In this document: positions 49,319-60,094 of the stretch, in pieces
Layout of the letters: the number at the start of each line of letters is the position of its first letter
Position numbering within the stretch: the stretch's first letter is position 1
NCBI GenBank assembly: GCA_032358165.1
Contig: JAALGY010000015.1
Span: 310,001 to 374,000, forward strand
DNA: 64,000 bases
DNA from: Diplosphaera chodatii
Lineage: Eukaryota > Chlorophyta > Trebouxiophyceae > Prasiolales > Stichococcaceae
Direction: 5' to 3'
Made by a program: the position numbers and the translations under genes
Notes under the pieces: model-generated
What the model saw: the letters and a program-made list of their open reading frames with translations, nothing else
What the model was told of the DNA's origin: nothing
Databases searched by the model: none

Positions 49319-49397
49319 ACAGTCGTCAACGTCTGTAGACTGATGGCCATCGCTTAAACCCTGCTTAAGTTGGAAAGGTCAGTAACGGGCGTCGTGC
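49319..49397 (-). repeat. Right terminal inverted repeat, 79 bp
   Basis: Perfect reverse complement of 42403-42481. The outer end is GGGCGTCGTGC, directly followed by the 9-bp duplication. Confidence 0.95.
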
Positions 49398-49406
49398 CCT
49401 GCAAAT
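49398..49406. repeat. Target-site duplication, right copy
   Basis: CCTGCAAAT, identical to 42394-42402. Confidence 0.9.
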
Positions 49407-49717
49407 CCATCCGTGCCTGGGGCCTACCCATATCATACCCCCCTAATTTCTACCACGCCGACGAAGTAGTGCGTACTGCCGATCTGGCCAGCTGACAACA
49501 ACGACAATGTACGCATGGCATCATATGCCCTGAGGAGTATTGGATCGAGGAGAAGGCGGCGTCGTTAGTGACCGACGCGTGCAAACGACGGTGTCACCAG
49601 AATTTTGACGCCAAGCGCGTGCGGTGGCACCTGGCTTTTGCTGCGCTCCCAGCACAGAGGACCTAGCTCGCCGGCGGCATGTGAGCAGCCTGTCTTATCG
49701 GCTGAGTAGGCCGTACC
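49407..49717. promoter_or_regulatory. Remaining upstream region of the SnRK2-type gene
   Basis: Only 311 bp are left between the transposon's right target duplication and the kinase start codon. Any promoter element of the kinase farther than this has been displaced by 7 kb. No TATA box was seen. Confidence 0.5.
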
Positions 49718-52354
49718 ATGGGGTGCGGCGGTTCCAAGTCGCAGGCCCCGGGGCCGCAGGAGGCTTCGAAGCACACTGCCTCGCAAAAGGGCGAGGTGCA
49801 GCGGCAGTCGGGCTCCGTCAGGCGGGCGATCACCAAGCAGGATGAGCAGAAGCCGGTGCAGCCGAAGTACGAGGAGGTGCGAATTCGCTGTTGCGCCTGC
49901 ATCAACCCCTCTGTGCACAGGTACCAGCTGCGATGGGGATGCATGTCGGGCACAGCCTGTGGGCATGCGGGATTGTCTGAAGGTCGTCGATGGTATAGGA
50001 GCAGCATACTTTTAGCTATACTGCTCGGCAACACACTGAGCCTCGCTGCTTGCGCGTGGTGTTGTCGTTTTGCTGTCTGTGGCAGCGGCGTCACTAAAAA
50101 CCCAAAATCATTCTTGCAGGTACGGGACGTGGGCAGCGGCGCCTTCGGCGTCTGCAAGCTGATGAAGAACACGCGCACGGGGGAGATGGTGGCCGTCAAG
50201 CTCATGGAGCGGGGCGACAAGGTGGGTGTACCGACGCGGCGTCGATCCCGGCATTGGCCACTAGCCGAGGCACAATGCGTGCACATACCAAAGACTGCCC
50301 ATCGACAGTCTGTCTGCTGCAGATCGACATCAACGTGGAGCGGGAGGTGCTGAACCACAAGCAGCTGGTGCACCCCAACGTGGTGCAGTTCAAAGAGGTG
50401 CGCCTGCATGGAGAGGGGGGCCTGCCACTGTCGCCACACAGCATGGGCACTTCGGCACACCGAGACTTCGTAAAACTGAAGCGGCTGGCGCAGGCAGTAC
50501 ATGTGCAGGATACACACAGCAATGCGCCGCAACGGACGGAACTGTTGAAACTCTCAAGTGCATCTCCAGGTGTTCGTGACGGATGCACACCTGGGTGTGG
50601 CTCTCGAGTATGCTGCTGGCGGCGAGCTGTTCGACACGGTGGCGCGCGCCGGCAAGCTGCCGGAGATCGAGGCCCGCTACTTCTTCCAGCAGCTCATCTT
50701 GGGCCTGGAGTACTGCCACAACAGGGTGGGCCCACACGGCGGTGCTGAGACAGGTCGTGGTGGCGTCATGTCATGTCAGGTGACGGCCGCAGATGTTTGC
50801 CGCAGCATATGGCGATGCCGAGCTGGTCCATCTCTTGCCCTGCAGGGGGTGGTGCATCGGGACCTGAAGCTGGAGAACCTCCTGCTGGATGGCAGCCCGC
50901 AGCAGCGCCTCAAGATTGCCGACTTTGGGTATTCAAAGGCGAGTGGGCGTCGGCATGCCGCACAGCCGTGCCACGATCCTTGTGACAGCCTGCTGGTCTC
51001 ATCTCAGCAGATCTCTGCATCCAGCCCCGAGCGGATGGCACTGGCCTGACGTGGGTGTGCGGTTGTGCTGCAGAACATGTACGCCTCACAGCCCAAGTCA
51101 ACAGTGGGCACGGTCGCGTACATCGCTCCAGAGGTGAGGACACGCTCATGGTTTGTGCACCTGGCAGAAGCTCCAAGGACAGCAAATGCTGCTGCAACTG
51201 CGGCTTGGGCTTTCGGATGGCCCCCACGGCCATGAGGTGCCTGCATGTGCCGTGGCGCAGGTGCTGACCAGCAAGCGGGACGCGGCAAAGTACAAGGGGC
51301 CGGCGGCGGATCTGTGGTCCTCCGCCGTCATCCTGTTCGTGATGCTCAGCGGCGCGTACCCCTTCGAGGACGCGCGCGACCCGCGCAACATGAAGAAGAC
51401 CGTGGAGGTGCGGGTCCCATTCCTGCAGCCTGCTGCTGCTTGCCACCAACCTATCCCAGGGCTCTGGGAAGCGTCCGCCGTGTGCAGACGGTGACTTGCA
51501 CCCTGTCAGCTGGGCCATGGGTGTTATCACAGCACCAATGCTGCCAGTGGACCACATCGCAGGCGATCCTGGACGTCAAGTACCAGTTCCCGAAGGGCCT
51601 GACGCGCGAGTGCCGCGACCTGATACGCGGCCTGTTCCAGAAGGACCCCGCCGAGCGGCTGTCCATCGCCGAGATCAAGAAGCACCCCTGGTTCAAGTCC
51701 CACCTGCCCGAGGAGCTGTCGGTGAGCGGCGCTGTCTGCTCATATACCGTCAACCACTGACATGGCTGTGCACACCTGTCAGTCCACGGGCAGTGTTTGC
51801 AGCAGTAGCGCGCTGGTCATACGACTGCTGACATCACGCCTGCAAGCCAGGCTGAACAGCTTGTCTGCTGTTAGCTGGTGACCATCACACTGTGCCCACA
51901 TGGAGCACCATTGATGCCAACAGGACGAGGGCATCGCGGGGATGGAGGCCAGCATGCAGCCCAGCACCCAGTCGGACGAGGAGATCCGGGAGGTGCTGCA
52001 GCAGGCGCAGCGGCGGCTGCCCAGCCACAAGGAGGTCGAGTTCTTCGCCAAGTACGGGTACCCAATGGGCCAGGACCCGCCCCCACAGCAGCAGCAGCAG
52101 CAGTCCAAGCCGGCAGCCAACGCGCCCAAGCTGAAATCGTTTGACAGGTGGGTGTTGGAGAGCAGACTTACACCCTATCTGAGGCAGTGGCCTGCCTTTC
52201 GTCTGAGACTGATCAAAGTTCAGTTACAAAATGTCTTTGATTCTACTGCAGCGAGTTCATCGATGCTGAAATGGACGATTACATGAACGGCATCCCGGAC
52301 AAGCAGCTGTCTGTAGACCCAGAGGAGCGGCTTGGCATGCTGCCTGGGCGCTAA
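49718..52354 (+). CDS. SnRK2-type serine/threonine protein kinase with N-myristoylation-like start, 425 aa
   Basis: Kinase of the SNF1-related group 2, which in plants signals osmotic, nutrient or ABA stress. Ten exons close in phase: 49718-49876, 50120-50221, 50323-50397, 50570-50725, 50846-50938, 51074-51133, 51261-51407, 51563-51721, 51924-52147 and 52252-52354. Motifs: glycine loop [20 protein letters not shown] (catalytic Lys), [27 protein letters not shown], and activation loop [15 protein letters not shown], the SnRK2 signature. [22 protein letters not shown] and HPWF follow. The C-terminus has a poly-Gln linker and an acidic end ([15 protein letters not shown]) as in SnRK2 tails. The 53-residue N-terminal extension begins MGCGGSKSQ, a good acylation signal not usual for SnRK2. 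The intron after 50938 begins GC. Confidence 0.93.
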
Positions 52355-52671
52355 TAAGGTCACCATTAGCAGGCACCACAGTGACACGTAGCGTTGACAG
52401 GTTTTGCGCTGGCATGATAAGTTTCCATTTGTACTCAGTGGTACATCTCAGGAATGTCACATCACTATGTTGCATTGCAGACATCTGCGGCTATTTTCGT
52501 GCTGCAATGAGGTTGTGAACACTTCATGCAGACTGCAACATTTTAGTCATCATCTTCTCGTAGTTTACAGTTGCACAATCCGCCGACTCCTACAGATGCT
52601 AGTAGCAAGGAAAACAGATCAATCAATGGCTGGCACAACCCAGCAAAGAATCAGCTGCGTGGCAGCAATGC
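52355..52671. other. Convergent intergenic stretch
   Basis: 317 bp between the stops of the kinase (+) and ELIP 2 (-). AT-richer; presumably both 3' untranslated regions. Nothing else was recognised. Confidence 0.5.
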
Positions 52672-54712
52672 TCAGAAGATGTGTGGGAAGGTCGGCTGCT
52701 TCATGATCAACTCCTGCAGGAAACAAGGCTGCACGCTTCAGCACTCAGGCATGACATCTGCCAGTGTACAGCAAAGCGAGTGCTTTCACCAGCTGAGCAA
52801 TATGTCAGCAGGTGAGCAACAATCGTGTGTGCACTTCCACATACCTGGATGAACAGGCATGCGAAGCCCACGATTGCCACACGACCCTGTAGTCGCAACA
52901 CACAGTCGAGTGAGAAAAGCGGCAGGGATCTTCAATCACATGCGCCAATGCAAGGCCGCGTGCATCACTTGCGACTGACTGCGAGTGGAACAGTATGCTC
53001 ACATTGATCAGCTCAGCATTTGAGGTAAAGGCAGACAGGCCGCCGAACTCCTTGGCGTCCTTCCTGGGCACGCCACGCACAATTGGCACCTGCAGCATGG
53101 TCATAGATACTTCAGGCAATCGGACCCTGCCCACGCCATTTGCTCAGGCGTCTAATGACCAAGGAAGGAAGGACACGAACGCAATATAGCAGAAGCAGCA
53201 CATCCGATGTGCAACCTCACCAGCGTGGCGACTGCGAACAGCGCAAAGGTGGCGACAATGGCCTTGGGCGCTGCCTCGAACTGCTGGAAGATGGTCTGGC
53301 CGGTAGCCAGCTCCGCGCCCAGGGCTGCGATGAAGCCTGCGGTGCAGCGGAGGCGCAGTAACAGACCGTCCAGACCATCGTATCCAGCCATGTGCACAAG
53401 GAACACAGGGGAACAAGTGGTCGCCATGGTGACACAGCATTATAACCAATACAGCTGTTGCAGCCTATCAGCTGTACTCACCCAGCATAGCCAGCCTGCT
53501 GTTGATAATCTCTGGGGCTGCGCCCTTGAAGCGCATCGCATCGCTGAGTGCAACCTCTGCATGTCAGCAATCAGCTTGGAGGTGAGCGGGGTGCTAAGCC
53601 ATGCTGTGATTGGGGCTGTAAATGTACCAACCATTGGACACAAAGAGTCGAGGCACGCTCAGCCTGGAAGTGGCCTGCTGCCAGGATTCACAGCAGTCAG
53701 ATATGCCATAGCGCGCACCTGTGCCCAGAAGGTTCTTCTCCTTAGCACCGTCCTCCTGGATGAACATGCGGTCGTTGCCGCCCAGGCGCTCGCTCATGGG
53801 TGGGCCACCGTCTGAGGCATTGTCGCCACGCACAGGCGCCTCAATTTTCTGTAAGAGCAAAGGAGCATGTAAGACCACGAGCATTTAAGACCACGATAAA
53901 CCTCAACAAACCACGCTTGAACCTTGTGACCCAGCATGGCTAGGTGTCGACTGGAGGCAATGTCAGTCAGACTCACGCCACTGCTGACACAGTCTGACAA
54001 TCAAATAGTGTTATTGGGTTGCAAGCAGGCGCACCTGGAAGCTGTCGGTCTGGCCCTGGTCCGCGATCTCGACGCCCTGCACCGCCGTGTCATCATTGCC
54101 TGCAATGGTGGTAATATACCGCTCATGCAGCAGTCCAACGTGCGATTCCATAAACATGCAAGCTGCAGATGCTGCAACGGGTGGAGCCGTGACATTGACG
54201 GTCACAGGCAAAGCAGCTGCACGCATGCAAGCGAAAGCGTTCGTTCATTCACTCTTGCTACCATAATGTGGACAAGTGGAGTGGTACTCACCCTTCTCGC
54301 CACCAAAGCCACCACCCTCCTTCGCCTGCACAGCGAAGTTGCGGCGCGTAACCCTGCACGCTCAGAACAGACGGTGTCAGCATGACGACAAGCTGTGATC
54401 GGAGGTGCCCACCGCTTCTGCTGGGTAGAAGCTGCCTAGCAGTATGCACGGATCCTCTGATCGGTCGGCTCTGGCTGCGAAGACGAGACAGCAATGCAAG
54501 CACCGCTCAACATGCACGAGGTACATGCATTGGGCGTTGTGTAGGCTAATCGCGGGCTGCCTGTGCGATCAGAACAGTTGCACCTCAGCTTAGGTTGACG
54601 GGTGGGCGCACCTTACGGATGCACGGGGGAGCGCAAAGGCTGCGGCGCGGCTGTGCTGCAGCGCGGAGCTGCCGGAAAGAACTGCCTTCTGGGTCTGCAT
54701 GGTGCTCAGCAT
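52672..54712 (-). CDS. ELIP: Early light-induced protein (ELIP/LHC-like), second copy, 239 aa
   Basis: Nine exons close in phase: 54612-54712, 54292-54353, 54035-54099, 53719-53848, 53482-53556, 53221-53336, 53003-53089, 52845-52886 and 52672-52713. The transit peptide reads MLSTMQTQKAVLSGSSAL and continues to VTRRNFAVQAKEGGGFGG. IEAPVRGDNASDGGPP and RMFIQEDG match ELIP 1. Helix I has PEIINSRLAMLGFIAALGAEL, helix II KAIVATFALFAVATL, and helix III ELINGRVAIVGFACLFIQ. The C-terminus is ELIMKQPTFPHIF. The LHC packing Glu and Arg are kept in helices I and III. Two N-terminal intron positions match ELIP 1, the others differ, so the copies are old paralogues rather than a recent duplication. Met at 54700 is an alternative start. 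Confidence 0.93.
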
Positions 54713-55183
54713 TGTCGGTGTGATGTGTGTATCCTGTGGTGCAGAATGATCGGCGCAGTCCGTGGCTGTCCTGACAGTCTTTGCTTGAAGGCTGAGCGCA
54801 GGTGTTCGCAAGGCAACTGTGTGTAAAACTGATTTTGAGAGATTGCAAAAGTGATTTCTGTGGCGAGATCGCTGGAACGCTGCAGCAATGTACCTGATGA
54901 ATAGGCTAGCATCGTGCGACGTGGAGGCCTGTCCGAGAGGCAGCACTACAGGGCTGCCATTTGCCGTTGCTGTGCTTCGCACCAGGTTCCTCCGCCTGCA
55001 GTCGCCTTCTCTGGTCATTCTAGCTGAGTGCAAGTGGTGAAAGCAGGCAGCAAGCAAGGCTATATACAGTCACTCCAGAGCTGACGCCCATCGCACGATC
55101 AAACACGCAAGAACGTAGAATCAAGTCACTAAGGGGCTCCCATCAGCAGGCGCAGCACTGATTTGCAAGCTCACCAGATCATC
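54713..55183. promoter_or_regulatory. Divergent intergenic region, ELIP 2 (-) / 55184 gene (+)
   Basis: About 470 bp shared upstream region. A TATA-like CTATATAC lies at 55060-55067, about 117 bp before the ATG of the plus-strand gene, a plausible core promoter position. No light-responsive element was identified with confidence. Confidence 0.35.
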
Positions 55184-56344
55184 ATGGCGTCGCAGACGGC
55201 CAAGACGGCATCCACCTGGTACCAAACAAAGGCAAGCGCCGCCGCACACATGCCAGAAACCAGCAGTGGCCAATCGGAGGAGTTGACTGTGCCACGTCCC
55301 TGCGAGTATTGACATCGATCACCTGCTGCGCCATGCTCTCTGAAGTGCTTGGTCTCACTTTTGCTGCAGCGAATTCCGCTGTACTTGGTGGTCGGCGGTA
55401 CCTTCGCTGCTGGTGTGACGTTCCTTACATACAACCGTGCGCAGCACCCCTCGGTACGCACCACACTCAAGCAACGGAACAGATGTTGCATGTTTGCCAG
55501 CTGTGACTTCTTTGAACGTCCTCCTACCCACAAACGCCCTTCAGGCGCCTGCTCTCGATGCAAGCAGTCCACCCGCTCTGGCCTGCTGACAGCTGGCCCT
55601 TGGCCTGATGCAGGTTGAGTCACACAAGTCTGTTCGGCAGAACGAGATGCACGAGGTCGAGCCAGGTACCACTCTGCAGATGCAGGCTGGCATGGTGCAC
55701 AGTCTGAAGCGTGCGTTATATAAGCACATCAAAGCGGCACAATCATGGACATGTGCTTGTCTGAGGCCGTTGCATTGGTCCGTGACATGGCTTTGTGAGC
55801 GTGTCCCCAGCAGGCAGCCCGATGACGGAGCATGTGAACCGGGGCGCGGGCCACGGCGCCAGCACGCAGACCAGCGGCGTGCGCAGCCAGCTGCGCAACA
55901 CCGGCATGATGGACGGCCAGTCCACCCACGGCATCCTGCCCAACGAGGTGCGCTGACAATGCAGCGATAATGACAGCACTGGGTACGCTTGCAGCAACTC
56001 ACAGCGGCACCCTGCGCCTAACCACCGCAAGTATGTCTCGTCAGGTGCTGCATCACATGGCACTTGAGATGTGTTTGGGAGCTCCTCACAAGATGAGTGG
56101 TTGCTTTGCTGTAGGCGATTGCCAACAAGCTGCGGGACTGGGTCGGTGAGTTCTTGCAGCTTTGTGCTCTGATCCACCGATGTTCATCTAGTCACATGCT
56201 GCTGGTATGCCGCATATTCTGGTGCATGTCCTACAACAACAACCGACGTCTGTGTTGGCCATCAATTGTGTCTGATTGACGGCCCTTCATTTCGCAGGCC
56301 CCGAGCACAAGGAGCATGAGGAAATACTCGCTAAGGGGAAGTAA
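55184..56344 (+). CDS. Small single-helix membrane protein, 131 aa, perhaps B12D/NDUFA4-like
   Basis: Six exons, 55184-55231, 55370-55453, 55614-55665, 55814-55947, 56115-56145 and 56298-56344, close in phase to 132 codons. After MASQTAKTASTWYQTK the second exon encodes one hydrophobic helix (IPLYLVVGGTFAAGVTFLTYN) followed by RAQHPSV, then a polar, His/Gly/Ser-rich matrix or lumen part ending EHEEILAKGK. A short N-terminus, one helix and an N-rich segment after it recall the B12D/MLRQ (NDUFA4) family of respiratory-complex subunits, but the similarity is weak and by eye only. The first intron begins GC (AAG|GCAAGC), the textbook GC donor consensus. Confidence 0.75.
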
Positions 56345-56767
56345 CTTGCCAAGCCCTGTGCCCGAGCCTCTCGCTTGACGCTTTCAGTGCTCACGTCTTC
56401 AGATATAGATAGGTGTAGAGGAGGCTCGCCGGCGCCTGCTGCTGCTGGGATCTGTGGGTCGGGGACAGCAGCTAGGTTGCAGCCAGCGCGCCATTCCACA
56501 TCCTGCTGCCTGATGGTTGATCACATTTAGACAGGATTGCACACGTTGCTTGGTGGCACATGCAGCCCTGGCAAGCGATGGGCACCAACGTGCGTCAGGC
56601 AGTGACTGAGGGTTGTACAGTAGCTGTTGCTGCATTCTATCGAACTGTGGGACGTGCCAACGCTGAACCTTGCCAGGAGCGACTCCCACCACATTCCCTG
56701 TACACACAACTGCTGGTTCAAACCACACAGACAACAAATATCAGGCGTTAAGCTGTTCGAGCAGATC
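56345..56767. other. Convergent intergenic stretch
   Basis: 423 bp between the stop of the 55184 gene and the stop of the J-domain gene. No exon or repeat was recognised. Confidence 0.5.
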
Positions 56768-59524
56768 TTACAGCATCACGCCACCCTCGATCTCGGGTCC
56801 ACCACAGCCATCAGACAACGCTGCCTCAATCGTCCACTGGTCAAAGCGGCCGTCATAGGCCGCCACTGGAACGATGCGGAGCTCACCCAGCCGCACGAAT
56901 GCTGAGGCCTGCATCAAGCAACATCTAGCCACTGATGCATACCCTGATACAAATGCCATCTCCCAGCCAAACCGCATATAGCGTCCCGCCCGCTGGGCCA
57001 CTGAGAGTTGCACGGGAAGCGGACCTGCAGCTCGTCGGGCACCCACACGCTGCTGTCGGGGTCCTCCTGCCGCAGCGGCTCCACCTCACACAGGTCCAGG
57101 GCCTCTTCCGGCAGCCTCCCTGCGCACCCCAAGCCTGATGCTCTGCAATGCAGGCGTGCCAACAGGCAGGTGCGCAGCCTCTGATGTGCAGTCACAGCGT
57201 GCAGCCTGGGGTTGGAACGTGCAGCAGGAAATACGCTATCAAATTTGCCACAGCGTTCCGCGGCCTCGCGCCTGCGTCGCCGCGGTCCATGTTGCGGCCC
57301 ACCAGCAGCGCGACGCCGTGGGACCGCCCGTCCTGCAGCTGGCCCCGCACCACGTCGCCTGCAATGCACAAAACGCCGTGGTACCTGGCAGACCAGCAGC
57401 CATTATGGAACGGTCATATATCACCAGGCTTGACCCTGCAGCTGGTAGCGAGGCACCAAGCACTGTGTATGCAGTGACAGCCAGGCCCGCGCTCACTGAG
57501 AGGATACTCGACGACATCGCCGGCCTGCGGCTGCTGTGCGTGGCCGCTTCCGCCCGAGGCGCCGTTGCCTGCGGCTGGCTGCCCTGGAGCGTCTGCTGCG
57601 GAGCTGGTTGCCGCCTCCGCCTGGGCTGCGTTGGCGGCACGTGCGGCGTCGCGGGCCTTGGTCCGCTTGTTCTCCCGCTTGAAGGGCTGCACGCCACCAG
57701 CGCACCCATTTGTGCCGAATATTTCCACAGGTGCGTCACATTGACACATGACACGCTTGGTGAGACCTAGCATGCAGTCATGGACCTCGGCAAGCCATGT
57801 TCACACGGTGCGTTTCAACACATGGGGATGTGCACATGCTAGGCTACAGAGCAGGTTCAGCAGACCTTGAACTCGTCCCAGGCCTCCCGGGAGTTGCCTG
57901 CGCCGGCGGCTGCGCCCTGGTGCCTCGCCATGCCCGCCGCGCCATACCTGTCATACAGCCGCCGCGCCTCCGCATCCGACAGCACATCTGCACCAGGCAA
58001 TGCAAGCTGGCAAGGCCTGCTTTTGAAGTGGTTGTTCTAAGTCATCCTGAGCTCGCGGGTGAGGCGGATCTGTCACTGCAGCGGTGGCAAGCACATGCGC
58101 ACAATGGGCCCGACTGCTGTGACATGGGGCGACTGGCACCGTTGTAGAGTGCTGGACTGGGAAGTTGTGCCCAGCACGCACCGTACGCCTGGCTGACTTC
58201 TGTGAACCGTTCGGCGGCATCCGGCGCGGAGTTGACGTCCGGGTGCAGCGCCAGCGCCTTCCTCCGAAACGCTGACTTGATATCGGCCGGCGCTGCTGTG
58301 ACACCCACCTCCAGCAGCCTGCAGCAGGTGCCCGACCACGTGCCACAGCGTGGCATGCAGTGAACAGTTGTCGTCCTGTCGTGTCTGCTATTTGTTGCAG
58401 GGTGCTCACAGTGTCGTGCAGCTGCTGGCTGCTGGCTCCAAACGTGAGGCAGATGCGCCAAGGGTTTGTCAAGGCCTGTAGCTTGTATATCGCACACAGG
58501 TTCACCTATAGAATGTGTCCTGCAGGACGCCACTCCTACTGCTTTCCTGCGCCGGCTGCTCACTGCCTCTGCTGCCATCCCTGCCACTGGTGGCGCCATT
58601 GCCGCCGCTGCTGCTGCTGCTGCCGCTGCCGTTCTGCTGCTGTTTGTTGTTCAGTGCCTCCTCCCAGGTGCTGAAGCGCGGCTCCTCGGGGATGTCTGGC
58701 TGGCCGTCCTGCTTCAGAGTCCAGTCGCTGCCGGCGACCTGCACTGAGACATCAGCAGAGAGGGCTGGACAACTGTGCCGGTCATCATACTTTCATCATA
58801 CTTCAAAAGCATATGAGAAAGCCTCAGTGCCGGCAGGGGTTCAGGTGTTCGCACCTGGTTGCAGATGCGATCGAAGGCCCTTCCATATGGCCCCTGCAGA
58901 TGCTCAGCATCTCGTGAGATGCGGTGATCCAGCATGCCCTGCAGCAGGGGTGGTGGTAGCACATGAACTCTTGCCACTTCCTCGTGCATGCGCAGATCAC
59001 CAAGGATGTAATTGGTGCAGACACCAGCAGAGCACTTGGCGTCTGCTGGGCTCAAATGCACACTGCAACATTGACCGGACGGCAGGACTCGGAACGTTGC
59101 TGGCCTTTCGCTGTAGTGCCCCATTCGGCTGCCCACCTGCAGGACCTGCAGGAAAGCTGCAGCGTCCCTCTCATTCACATCGAGGCACTGGCCCCGCATA
59201 GCGTCTAGATCCGCTGAGACATCCGCGACTGTCCGCCGATCCCCGGCCAGCATGGCGCGCACCACACTGCTGGACACCTGCAGCATGAATCTGAGATGTT
59301 GACCTGCGTCCCGGCGGCGGCCATGCAGTGTCCGCTTTGATTGCCAAAGTGGTCCGCTGCAAGCGACACAGCTGCGGTTGATGGCATTTGCTGTCAGCAG
59401 TTGTTTATTGACAGACTGTGCCTTCCACCTCGTTGATCGCCTCCACGATGTCGGCGTCCAACTCAGCATGGGCGCCGGCGCAGCACGCCATGCTGCGTTG
59501 CCTCTGAGACATTGCTGGAGGCAT
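56768..59524 (-). CDS. J-domain (DnaJ-like) co-chaperone with N- and C-terminal extensions
   Basis: Stimulates an Hsp70 through its J domain. The J domain is split by introns: DTFYR, then LLEVGVTAAPADIKSAFRRKALALHPDVNS with the essential HPD, then ERFTEVSQAY and VLSDAEARRLYDRYGAAG. It is central, not N-terminal: upstream exons on the same strand (59205-59270 region, LDAMRGQCLDVNERDAAAFL; 58855-59030, VCTNYILGDLRMHEEVARVH; 58500-58740, IPEEPRFSTWEEALNNK) lead into it in frame. Downstream are FKRENKRTKARDAARA, GDVVEYPL, GQLQDGRSHGVALLVGRN, PDSSVWVPDELQVRF and a last exon LGELRIVPVAAYDG to the stop at 56768. There is no zinc-finger or Gly/Phe region, so this is a class C (type III) J protein. 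Start and the first exon border are uncertain (Met at 59512 also possible). Confidence 0.75.
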
Positions 59525-60094
59525 TGTGCAGCCAACCACAGGTGCTGCATCAGAAGTAGCTGCGCTGCAACACGCAGACTCCCGGCTCCCGTGTTGTGTG
59601 AACATACATGGGCGTGCACGCCAATGTAGGTGAGAAGTGTGCAGTGCATTGTGTTGGTTCGGTTGCGTCAGCAGGGAGAGCCGCAGGCTTGGTGTCATAC
59701 ACTGCATTTTGAGGACTATTGTACGTTCTTATGGAATGTCATTCTGCAAGTGCAGCGCTGCATGCATGCACCTGACTAAGTGTTCAGCCCAGATCCTTGG
59801 CAGGATATCGCTACAGGGTCTAGGATTCAGCCTGTGCCAGTCTTGAGCGGTCATGTCTCAGACATTATCAATCAAAGACCCCAATCGATAAACGGACATC
59901 ACAATGAAGCCACGAACATGATCTTCAAACAAGTAGTCAAACAAACGTCACAGCTACCAAGACAGCTACCACAGTGCCATCATTCCAAGATTTTGTGCAT
60001 GATTACCCACAGCGGACACATGGACCACAGCCTACATATACATGCGTGCATACGTGGGACCAACAGCATCAGCCGGAGTGCTGGCGTATGCTGA
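59525..60094. other. Intergenic stretch
   Basis: 570 bp upstream of the J-domain gene and downstream of the EGF-repeat gene, both minus strand. It is AT-richer, with no exon or repeat recognised. Confidence 0.45.

Larger units (their letters stand above)
42394..49406. mobile_element. Mutator-like (MULE) DNA transposon with 79-bp TIRs and 9-bp target duplication
   Basis: The element proper spans 42403-49397 (6,995 bp). Its ends, 42403-42481 and 49319-49397, are reverse complements over 79 bp without a mismatch that I can see. Directly outside both ends is the same 9-bp sequence CCTGCAAAT (42394-42402 and 49398-49406), the target-site duplication. Long TIRs and a 9-bp duplication are characteristic of the Mutator superfamily. 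The interior encodes one long multi-exon gene with MULE transposase motifs, described separately. Identical TIRs and an intact duplication imply recent insertion. The insertion lies between the divergent phosphoglycerate mutase and SnRK2 genes, 312 bp before the kinase ATG. Confidence 0.95.

Noticed and set aside
42403..49397. LTR or viral interpretation of the YqaJ-containing element
   Set aside because: There is no direct long repeat, reverse transcriptase or integrase. Inverted ends, a 9-bp duplication and a DDE/SWIM transposase define a Mutator-like DNA transposon.
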